Shown here piece after piece: positions 7,301 to 12,635 of a stretch of DNA of 15,932 bases. The DNA lies in assembly GCA_035629935.1 (NCBI GenBank), contig DASQLQ010000198.1:1-15932 (forward strand), given 5' to 3'. Under the pieces are notes generated by a model. That model was not told where the DNA came from and searched no databases. It was given only the letters and a program-made list of their open reading frames with translations. This stretch comes from DASQLQ01 sp035629935 (lineage in GTDB: Bacteria > Actinomycetota > CADDZG01 > WHSQ01). Made by a program: the position numbers and the translations under genes. The first letter of the stretch is position 1. Each line of letters opens with the position of its first letter.

Positions 7301-7549
7301 CTTCTTCTGCATGATCTCGTCTGCCCACTCGTCGCGCGCGAGGACCGGGACCAGCATCTGGCCGTCGTCGTCGATCTCGTAGATCGTTATCGAGTCGTAA
7401 GGGATGAGTTCGGAGAGGGTGTCCGCGACCCGTTCGAGGAGCGCGTCGAGACTCTGCTCGGAGAGGACGTCTCGAAAGACGTCCGCCAACCGGCGGTACC
7501 ACTCGACGGGCGCGCCGAGCGCGTCCGTTTCCCTAAGCAGGGGGTTCAC
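4391..7549 (-). CDS. Multi-GAF sensor with GGDEF and HD-GYP domains (cyclic di-GMP synthesis and hydrolysis)
   Basis: 1052-residue cytosolic signalling protein without membrane segments. Domain order: GAF1 about 17-174; GGDEF about 182-342 with metal-binding D221, active-site GGEEF at 262-266 and an inhibitory I-site RGSD at 253-256; GAF2 about 376-521; GAF3 about 529-690; GAF4 about 701-854; HD-GYP about 861-1045 with H884, H916-D917, H945, H970, D998 and GYP at 977-979. It should be able both to make cyclic di-GMP and to open it to pGpG/GMP under control of GAF ligands, which cannot be predicted. Where many HD-GYP proteins have HHE it has CHE (C969), which suggests a two-metal site. The GTG at 7549 was chosen because GGAGG lies 7 bases upstream; a longer frame to 7648 lacks such support and adds no domain. 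Confidence 0.92.
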   Translation of the reverse strand: MNPLLRETDALGAPVEWYRRLADVFRDVLSEQSLDALLERVADTLSELIPYDSITIYEIDDDGQMLVPVLARDEWADEIMQKKVAVGEGITGWVAQRKEPLYTDKSHADPTLAENLDSPPTPQALVAIPLMSRKSLKGVLNIFRIGEGASFTDEEFELAKRFADAAALAMAHAKNLSALEQQALNDSLTGLYNHRHFQERLREELTRASRSRDATALLMFDIDDFKKVNDIYGHSLGDKILVGIADILRDTVRGSDVPCRIGGEEFAVILPSCDAGDALGLASRLLARVSQLQFGEAGQITISIGISQGPDHAMNPKELVSYAEAATLSAKSKGGNRVVLFDSEKRERPGTAVASRGRDVRSVAYLKMLQSLGSKLNRLNNVAQIGKTIVNELRTLIDYHSCRVYVTEEQMLLPIAVKGETPGAQDALMRPTKVGEGVTGRAAQLGKSLLIPNALECDYAVHLPGSEDIDESLVAVPLIYNRRVLGVIVISKLGLNQFREEDVRLLEVLAGQASVAIANARLYEAERREAEHAKALLEFASLISKAPSFGSIGQETVRMAARLLESRQASLWLHDEHSNAFTCAAHFGFIGDERFEHVIKQRLEPVSAEQLLASRTAPFIATAPEIEALFENSVPALAAVAPLNASHGLRGWIAVRHPHGPDGHFAEDQLRLLEGLSFQASIAMQKAILYKEQKEDAEVANALLEFSRELAQAEGLDEVLGRVVELSARIIGSTKAAVWMQEAQTGDLVPQTMWGYSESEKSRVSSLRVPKDSTRKFLGTREPFVTPDGLLEYVEDSRVLAGGSSLAVAPMHLDTHFGCITVVAPAYGDAFSEKKMRLLAGIADQSQLAIANAGSFESLERTFFETVEALANALEAKDEYTSSHARSITDMVLEVGAELGIEGKDLKRLELAALFHDIGKIGIPSDIIRKPGPLDDNEWAIMKTHPELGEMILTPIDRLADVRPIVRACHEHYDGSGYPDALVGDEIPIESRIILCCDAYDAMTTDRPYRKRMSHEVAITRLEEASGTQFDPAVVTAFMNCFGDKGQMEEPG

Positions 7550-7556
7550 CCCGAAG

Positions 7557-7561
7557 CCTCC
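7557..7561 (-). promoter_or_regulatory. Shine-Dalgarno site that fixes the start of the GGDEF/HD-GYP gene
   Basis: GGAGG on the minus strand, 7 bases before the GTG at 7549. It is the strongest ribosome-binding site in this leader and decides between that GTG and upstream in-frame starts. Confidence 0.7.
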
Positions 7562-7573
7562 AGTCTCGGTCCC

Positions 7574-7591
7574 GGTCGGCTTACGCCGACC
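7574..7591 (-). promoter_or_regulatory. Perfect hairpin in the 5' leader of the GGDEF/HD-GYP gene
   Basis: On the minus strand GGTCGGC-GTAA-GCCGACC forms a 7-bp stem with a GNRA-type tetraloop, 12 bases upstream of the GGAGG site. The left arm could instead pair with GCCGA at 7605-7601, giving an alternative hairpin. Read on the plus strand, the stem is followed by CTTTT and resembles a weak intrinsic terminator, but no plus-strand gene ends here. A role in control of translation is inferred; no known riboswitch consensus was recognised. Confidence 0.45.
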
Positions 7592-7734
7592 TTTTGGGTA
7601 TCGGCTCGGCCGGGTAGTCCCTTTAAGGACGATTCTGCAGTCAACCACCCCTCAGGGATAGGCGGAGAACTACGTATCCTTCTGCGCGTCATTTGCCCGC
7701 TTATCGGAAGACTTTTGGACTCATTGGAGGAACT

Positions 7735-8022
7735 TTGGACATCGAGATAACCCCCGAAGCCATCGAAGTGCTGAAGCGATCCCTGGAGCTCGCCAAGCTC
7801 GACCCTGCGACCCACGGCATCCGCTTGAGGACCGCCCACGCCCTAGGAGGTGGCCTACAGACCCAGATAGAGCTCGCCGACGCTCCGGCCGCGGGCGAAG
7901 AAACGATCGAGGCGGGGGGCGTCAGGCTCTTCATCGCCCCCGAGGTTCTCGAGGCCATCCCCGATCCGATCCTGGCGATGGAGCCCCAGCACGAGAACGT
8001 CGTACTGCGGACGCGCGGCTAA
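7735..8022 (+). CDS. Cysteine-free HesB/IscA-like small protein
   Basis: 95-residue protein resembling the HesB/IscA (A-type Fe-S carrier) fold: ITPEAIEVLKRSLE at the N-terminus, GIRLRTAHALGGGLQTQIEL in the middle, then GGVRLFIAPEVLEAI. It contains no Cys, so the three Cys that bind iron or clusters in true IscA are missing; such degenerate members are often annotated as iron-sulfur biosynthesis family proteins in actinobacteria. The TTG start at 7735 follows GGAGG at 7726-7730 with a 4-base spacer; TTG at 7693 is a less likely start. Its TAA directly abuts the stop codon of the convergent aldehyde dehydrogenase gene. Function is not known; cluster handling is doubtful without Cys. Confidence 0.72.
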   Translation: MDIEITPEAIEVLKRSLELAKLDPATHGIRLRTAHALGGGLQTQIELADAPAAGEETIEAGGVRLFIAPEVLEAIPDPILAMEPQHENVVLRTRG

Positions 8023-9504
8023 CTACTTGAGGTTGACCCAGACGTGCTTGGACTGGGTGTAGGCCTCCATCGAGTGCTTGCCGAGCTCGCGGCCAAAGCC
8101 GGATTGCTTGTAGCCGCCGAAGGAGACCGCCGGGTCGAATAGACCGTAGGTGTTCACCCACACCGTTCCGGCCTTGATACCGCGGGCCACCCGGTGAGCC
8201 TTCTTCACGTCGTTCGTCCACACCGCCGACGCCAAGCCGTACATCGTGTCGTTCGCAACCGCGATCGCCTCTTCGACGTCATCTACCTGGATGACCGACG
8301 TGACCGGACCGAAGATCTCTTCCTGGGCGATGCGCATGTCGTTGCGCACCCCGGTGAACACGGTCGGTTCGATGAAGTAGCCGTTACCGTTGACACCCTC
8401 GGGGCGGCCCCCGCCGGTTGCCACCTCAGCACCCTCGGACTTACCGATATCGATGTAGCCGGTGACCCTCTCGTACTGCTCCTGGGAGACGACGGGACCC
8501 ATCCCGGTTCCCTCTTCGAGCGCGGGCCCGACCTTCATCGACTTCGTGGACTCCACGAGTGAGCTGACGAAGTCGTCGTGGATATCCTTCTCGACGAGGA
8601 TGCGCGTGCCCGCGGTGCATACCTGGCCCGAGTTCAAGAAGACACCGAACATCGAGCCCGTTGCAGCATGTTTCAGGTTCGCGTCCGCGAACACGATGTT
8701 CGGAGACTTACCGCCGAGCTCGAGCGTCACACGCTTGAGGTTGCCTTCCGACGCGTGCAGGATCTTGCGACCGACCTCCGTCGAACCCGTGAAAGCGATC
8801 TTGTCGACGTCGTGATGTTGGGCAAGAGCCTGGCCCGCCTCTTCACCGAAACCGGGCACAACATTCACTACGCCGTCTGGGATCCCAGCCTCGAGACATA
8901 GCTCACCGAGTCGAAGCGCCGTGAGAGGTGTCTGCTCAGCCGGCTTCAGCACAACGGTGTTCCCGAACGCGAGCGCCGGCGCGACCTTCCACGAAGCCAT
9001 CATGATCGGAAAGTTCCACGGGATGATCCCGCCGCACACGCCAACCGGTTCCCGCAAGGAATAGATCAACAAGTTGTCGTCTGAGGGGATGGTCTCGCCG
9101 AAGAACTTCGTCGGCCAGCCCGAGTAGTAGCGGAATACGTCCGAAGCCGCCCACATCTCGCCGGACGCAAGGTTCAGCGGTTTGCCACAGTCCATCGCCT
9201 CGAGCTGCGCCAGCTCGTTGAGGTTCTTCATGATGAGCTCTGAGAGCTTGATCAGGACCTCGGTCCTCTTGCCCGGGCGCAGACCCGACCAGCGGCGGTC
9301 CTCGAACGCCTCACGTGCGGCCGCAACGGCGGCGTCGACATCCGCAGCTCCGCCCCTGGGGACCTGGGCGAAGGCCTCGCCCTTGGACGGATCGATCACA
9401 TCGAAGGTCTTGCCCGAGACCGCATCGACGCTCTTTCCGCCGATGATCATCTTCGGAGCCTCGATGAACTTCGTTACCTCCGGCAGGACCTCGGTCATCG
9501 CCAT
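8023..9504 (-). CDS. NAD(P)-dependent aldehyde dehydrogenase, possibly phenylacetaldehyde dehydrogenase
   Basis: 493 residues, the usual length for the ALDH superfamily, class 1/betaine-aldehyde-like. Active-site residues seen: N164 (PWNFP), K187 (VLKPAEQTP), E262 (LELGGKSPN) and nucleophile C296 (NSGQVCTAG); EIFGPV and the C-terminal GGYKQSGFGRE are typical. It oxidises an aldehyde to the acid. In a genome region with a phenylacetate operon, phenylacetaldehyde is an attractive substrate, but that rests only on a gene about 4 kb away. The ATG at 9504 has GGGAGG at 9518-9513 with 8-base spacing. It is divergent from the VOC gene and stops directly against the HesB-like gene. Confidence 0.9.
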   Translation of the reverse strand: MAMTEVLPEVTKFIEAPKMIIGGKSVDAVSGKTFDVIDPSKGEAFAQVPRGGAADVDAAVAAAREAFEDRRWSGLRPGKRTEVLIKLSELIMKNLNELAQLEAMDCGKPLNLASGEMWAASDVFRYYSGWPTKFFGETIPSDDNLLIYSLREPVGVCGGIIPWNFPIMMASWKVAPALAFGNTVVLKPAEQTPLTALRLGELCLEAGIPDGVVNVVPGFGEEAGQALAQHHDVDKIAFTGSTEVGRKILHASEGNLKRVTLELGGKSPNIVFADANLKHAATGSMFGVFLNSGQVCTAGTRILVEKDIHDDFVSSLVESTKSMKVGPALEEGTGMGPVVSQEQYERVTGYIDIGKSEGAEVATGGGRPEGVNGNGYFIEPTVFTGVRNDMRIAQEEIFGPVTSVIQVDDVEEAIAVANDTMYGLASAVWTNDVKKAHRVARGIKAGTVWVNTYGLFDPAVSFGGYKQSGFGRELGKHSMEAYTQSKHVWVNLK

Positions 9505-9530
9505 TGATTGAACCTCCCGCTTGTGAATGA

Positions 9531-9549
9531 GTTAGAACCAGAGCCTAAC
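9531..9549. promoter_or_regulatory. Short inverted repeat between the divergent ALDH and VOC genes
   Basis: GTTAG and CTAAC face each other across 9 bases in the 74-base divergent intergenic region. It could be an operator shared by both genes. The arms are only 5 bases, so chance is a real alternative. Confidence 0.25.
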
Positions 9550-9578
9550 GGGTGGGAAATAAGGACAAGGAGGCGAGG

Positions 9579-9977
9579 ATGCCCGAGTTCTCAGGCGTGG
9601 CACACGTGGCTCTAACCGTGACAGACCTCGATCGCAGCAAGGCCTGGTACGAGGATCTATTCGGGATCCAGACGCTGTTCGAAGGCGACGAGGACGGCAT
9701 CAAATACTGCGTGAACATCCATCCCGGCTCGAACCTGATCATCGGGCTCCGTCAACACGCCGGCGGCTCGGGAGATCAGTTCACGCCGGAGCGCACCGGC
9801 TTGGATCACGTCGCATTTTCGTGTAACGACCGCGCTGAGCTCGAAAAATGGCAGGCACTGTTCGACGAGAAGGGCGTGACTTACTCACCGATCATCGACG
9901 AGTGGTACGGGCACGTCCTGAACTTCAAAGACCCGGACAACATCGCTTTGGAGCTATTCGCCCTGCTCCAGAGCTAG
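9579..9977 (+). CDS. VOC-fold protein (glyoxalase/bleomycin-resistance/dioxygenase superfamily)
   Basis: 132-residue protein built from the paired beta-alpha-beta-beta-beta units of the VOC superfamily: VAHVALTVTDLDRSKAWYED at the start and GLDHVAFSCNDRAELEKWQ in the second half. Candidate metal ligands are H9, H77 and E125 (ALELFA). The substrate cannot be told from sequence; it may be a lyase, isomerase, dioxygenase or binding protein. The ATG at 9579 is preceded by AAGGAGG at 9567-9573, which outweighs an in-frame GTG at 9552. It is divergent from the ALDH gene, so joint control is possible, and its stop overlaps that of pheA tail to tail. Confidence 0.85.
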   Translation: MPEFSGVAHVALTVTDLDRSKAWYEDLFGIQTLFEGDEDGIKYCVNIHPGSNLIIGLRQHAGGSGDQFTPERTGLDHVAFSCNDRAELEKWQALFDEKGVTYSPIIDEWYGHVLNFKDPDNIALELFALLQS

Positions 9978-10798
9978 CGGGAGATGCCGGAGGCGTAGGT
10001 CCCCAGTAAGCGCGTGAACGTGGCGTGTTCGGAGACCTCGCCTAGAGCCTCGATCATCTGGGCCGCGTCGGCCGGAGCCTCGACGTCGACGTAGAACACG
10101 TACTCCCACGGTCGTCCGGCGCGGGGCCTCGACTCGAGCTTCGACATGCTGAGGTGCCGTTCGGCGAACGCTCCGATGCATCGGAACAGAGAACCTGCGA
10201 CGTGGCCGACACCGAACACGAGTGAGGACTTGTTCGGTTCGTGAAGAGGATCGGGGCTACGGGAGAGCACGCCGAAGCGCGTGTAGTTGTCCGGGTACGT
10301 CTGGATCTTCTCGGCGAGGATGTCGAGCCCGTACAGCTCGGCGGCGCGTCGAGATGCGATGGCAGCGGTCTTCTCGAGCTTCTCGTCGACGATCTGCTTG
10401 GCTGCCCCCGCGGTGTCGTACTCGGCCCGGATCTTGATCTCGAGCGTGCTAAGGAATTCCTCGGACTGGGCGATCGCCTGCGGATGCGAGATGACCTCGG
10501 TCAGGTCGTCGATCGCGGTACCAGGAAGACCCAGAAGGCAGTGATCGACGCGCACGATCGTCTCGGCGACGAGATGAAGACCGTGCTTCAGGAACAGATC
10601 GTAGGTCTCGTTGATGCTCCCGGCCTGGGAGTTGTCGATGGGAACCAGGCCGTAGTCGACCCGCCCGACCTCAGTCGCTTCGAAGACCTTCCGGATGGTC
10701 GAGAGCGGCTTGTGCTCGGCGTCGGGGAACAGCGCCAAGGCGCCCTCTTCCGAGTAGGCCCCGGCTTCGCCCTGATATGCAACGATCAGATCCGTCAT
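9974..10798 (-). CDS. pheA: Prephenate dehydratase
   Basis: Converts prephenate to phenylpyruvate, the penultimate step of phenylalanine synthesis. 274 residues: catalytic domain about 4-181 with DNSQAGSINETYDLF, SHPQAIAQ and the catalytic TRF at 173-175 (NYTRFGVLSR), then an ACT domain about 192-268 with ESRP at 222-225, the Phe-binding motif, so feedback inhibition by phenylalanine is expected. No chorismate mutase domain is fused. The ATG start at 10798 lies 57 bases downstream of the preceding minus-strand gene and may be read through from the leucine operon. Its stop overlaps the VOC stop by 4 bases. Confidence 0.95.
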   Translation of the reverse strand: MTDLIVAYQGEAGAYSEEGALALFPDAEHKPLSTIRKVFEATEVGRVDYGLVPIDNSQAGSINETYDLFLKHGLHLVAETIVRVDHCLLGLPGTAIDDLTEVISHPQAIAQSEEFLSTLEIKIRAEYDTAGAAKQIVDEKLEKTAAIASRRAAELYGLDILAEKIQTYPDNYTRFGVLSRSPDPLHEPNKSSLVFGVGHVAGSLFRCIGAFAERHLSMSKLESRPRAGRPWEYVFYVDVEAPADAAQMIEALGEVSEHATFTRLLGTYASGISR

Positions 10799-10855
10799 CT
10801 GTCCCAGCTTACGTGTGCTTCTTTCCCACTCAGAGCGCGCTGGTAGGTACCTCAG

Positions 10856-11278
10856 TTAGGAAAGAACGGTTTGGCGGGCGGAGCGGGCTCGCATGATGCC
10901 CATGATCGTGCTCGAGCACAGCGCTTCGAACGATGCCTCGATGATGTTCTCCGAGATGCATCCCGCGTCCCACGTGTCCCGGCCGTCCGTAGACGTGATG
11001 AGGACCTTCACCTGGGCGGCGGTGGCATCCGTTCCGTCGACCACCGTCACCCGGTAGTCGGAGAGACGCTGATCATCGAGCTCGGGGAATTCCTTGGCCA
11101 GACAGGCGCGGAGAGCGTTGTCGAGCGCGTGCACCGGTCCCACTCCGGTGGCCGAGCGACGAACACACTCGTGCCCGATCCGAACCTCTACCACCGCCTG
11201 GATGAGCGATTCCTTGTGGTGCAATCGCTCACTCGTCACCTTGTAGCCGCAAACGTCGAAGTAAGGCGAAGTTTTCAT
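10856..11278 (-). CDS. Free-standing CimA/LeuA-type allosteric (LeuA dimer) domain
   Basis: 140-residue protein that is only the C-terminal regulatory domain of the isopropylmalate/citramalate synthase family; there is no TIM-barrel and none of the DTTLRDG or HxH catalytic motifs. GVGPVHALDNALR, LSDYRVTVVDG and SENIIEASFEAL match the C-terminus of citramalate synthase (CimA) better than that of LeuA. The ATG at 11278 overlaps the leuB stop (ATGA), with AAAAGGAG 11 bases upstream on the minus strand, so it is a real translated gene and not a remnant. The complete LeuA of this operon has its own such domain. It could act in trans on a CimA or LeuA catalytic domain, or bind leucine/isoleucine as a separate sensor; both are inference. 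Confidence 0.82.
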   Translation of the reverse strand: MKTSPYFDVCGYKVTSERLHHKESLIQAVVEVRIGHECVRRSATGVGPVHALDNALRACLAKEFPELDDQRLSDYRVTVVDGTDATAAQVKVLITSTDGRDTWDAGCISENIIEASFEALCSSTIMGIMRARSARQTVLS

Positions 11279-12150
11279 GCCAGCACGGGCTCCTTTTCCA
11301 GAGTGGATACGAGCATCCGGGCAGCCTCGATCGCGGCAGTGGGATCGGCGGTACCGGTTCCTACGATGTCGGGGGCCGAGCCGTGGACCGGCTCGAAGAG
11401 ACCGACGCAACGCGTCGGCCGTGTTGCCATATCTGCGTGCAGGTTGGCGCTTGCGGCGCGGCCCAGCCCGCCGTCTAGCCCGGCGGCAAGGTCGGAGAGA
11501 ACGTCGCCGAACAGATTGTCGGTGACGATCACGTCGAACCGCGAGTGATCGGTCACTAGGTGGTAAGCGGCCGCGTCGGCGTGTTCGTACGCAAGGTCGA
11601 CATCGGTGTAGCGCTTCGCCACTTCGTCGATGACTTCGGTCCACAGGCCGCCGGCATAGGTCATGACGTTCCTCTTATGCACGAGGGTCACCCGACCGCG
11701 GCGTTGTAGAGCGAGGTCGAAGGCGTACCGAGCGCACCTCTCGATCGCCGTCCGTGTGTTGACGCTGATCTCGACCGCGGTGTCCTCGGTGCGCTTACCC
11801 ATCCCCGCGTATGACCCCTCGGTGTTCTCTCGCACGAATACGAGGTCCAGTCCGGGGAAGGGACGAAGGTTCACGTAAAGATCGAGTTGCTTGCGCAGCT
11901 CGAGAAGGATGCCTCGCTCCAGCACTCCATCGGGAACGCGTGGGTCTCCTATCGCTCCGAACAGGAGCGCATCCGAGTTGGAGATCTCCTTCATGTCGCC
12001 AGGAGTCAGCAGATCGCCTGTAGCCAGATAACGCTCGGCGTTCGCGGGGATCCGCTTCACGACGTAGTCCGAGGGCAACTCCTTGAGGGCGGGCTCCATC
12101 ACCTCGGGCCCGATCCCGTCGCCGGCCAGTACCGACACGAACTTCGTCAT
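11275..12150 (-). CDS. leuB: 3-isopropylmalate dehydrogenase, unusually short
   Basis: Oxidatively decarboxylates 3-isopropylmalate in leucine synthesis. Catalytic and substrate residues are all present: R86 and R96 (LRKQLDLYVNLRP), R107 (VFVRENTEG), Y114, K159 (LVHKRNV), D192, and D216/D220 (DNLFGDVLSD); EPVHGSAPDI binds NAD. At 291 residues it is 40-60 shorter than usual. About 13-17 residues are missing between R96 and R107, and the chain stops just after ADPTAAIEAARML, lacking the last 45 or so residues. No frameshift remnant of that end is visible downstream. ATG at 12150 overlaps the leuD stop. Homoisocitrate or other beta-decarboxylating dehydrogenase is unlikely given leuACD beside it. 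Confidence 0.92.
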   Translation of the reverse strand: MTKFVSVLAGDGIGPEVMEPALKELPSDYVVKRIPANAERYLATGDLLTPGDMKEISNSDALLFGAIGDPRVPDGVLERGILLELRKQLDLYVNLRPFPGLDLVFVRENTEGSYAGMGKRTEDTAVEISVNTRTAIERCARYAFDLALQRRGRVTLVHKRNVMTYAGGLWTEVIDEVAKRYTDVDLAYEHADAAAYHLVTDHSRFDVIVTDNLFGDVLSDLAAGLDGGLGRAASANLHADMATRPTRCVGLFEPVHGSAPDIVGTGTADPTAAIEAARMLVSTLEKEPVLA

Positions 12151-12635
12151 GCCACACCCAGTTTCGTCCGCACGTACGGGATCATCCCGCCGGCATTGAC
12201 GATGTCCATGACGAACTCGGGCAGCGGCTCTGCAACGAATGATTGGCCGGTGGTTTTGTTCTCGACCCGTCCCCCGGCGACATCTACCTCGACCTCATGC
12301 CCGGCTTGGATGCCGTCGACCGCAGCCGGGCACACACTGATCGACAGACCAGTGTTGATCGCGTTGCGGAAAAAGATCCGGGCGAAAGACTTGGCCACGA
12401 CGGCCGAGACACCGGCCCCCTTGAGGGCGATCGGTGCATGCTCCCGAGACGAACCGCAACCAAAGTTGCTCCCCGCAACGACCACGTCGCCGGGCTGCAC
12501 CTCCGTGGCGAAAGTGGGATCGAGGTCTTCGAGAGCGTGTGCCGCGAGCTCTTTCTCGTCACTGGTCGTCAGGTAACGCGCCGGGATGATGACGTCGGTA
12601 TCGACGTTGTCTCCGTAGAGGAAGGCCTTACCCAA
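12147..12635 (-). CDS. leuD: 3-isopropylmalate dehydratase small subunit
   Basis: Swivelling small subunit of isopropylmalate isomerase, partner of LeuC. 162 residues, the short form seen in archaea, Thermotoga and clostridia, not the roughly 200-residue enterobacterial form. Motifs: GDNVDTDVIIPARYL at the N-terminus, GSNFGCGSSREHAP with the substrate-binding SSRE, and AKSFARIFFRNAINTGL. The start is TTG at 12635: the codon immediately upstream in this frame is a stop (TGA), so no earlier start is possible, and AGGTGG lies upstream inside leuC. It overlaps leuC by 8 bases and leuB by 4, implying translational coupling. Confidence 0.95.
   Translation of the reverse strand: MGKAFLYGDNVDTDVIIPARYLTTSDEKELAAHALEDLDPTFATEVQPGDVVVAGSNFGCGSSREHAPIALKGAGVSAVVAKSFARIFFRNAINTGLSISVCPAAVDGIQAGHEVEVDVAGGRVENKTTGQSFVAEPLPEFVMDIVNAGGMIPYVRTKLGVA

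Noticed and set aside
7574..7595. Intrinsic terminator on the plus strand (GC hairpin followed by CTTTT).
   Set aside because: No plus-strand gene ends upstream, and the T-run is only four bases; a leader hairpin of the minus-strand gene is the simpler reading.
7550..7690. Cyclic di-GMP (GEMM) riboswitch ahead of the GGDEF/HD-GYP gene.
   Set aside because: A GNRA-looped stem is present, but the GACGCAAAGCC-like core and the receptor side of the GEMM consensus are not found on the minus strand.
10856..11278. The stand-alone regulatory domain as a frameshifted remnant of a full synthase.
   Set aside because: Immediately upstream on the same strand is leuB, with ATGA overlap and a ribosome-binding site; no barrel-domain residues are encoded in any frame there.
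11275..11300. A frameshift cutting off the LeuB C-terminus.
   Set aside because: The other two frames downstream do not encode the usual LeuB tail; one encodes the regulatory domain from its own ATG.
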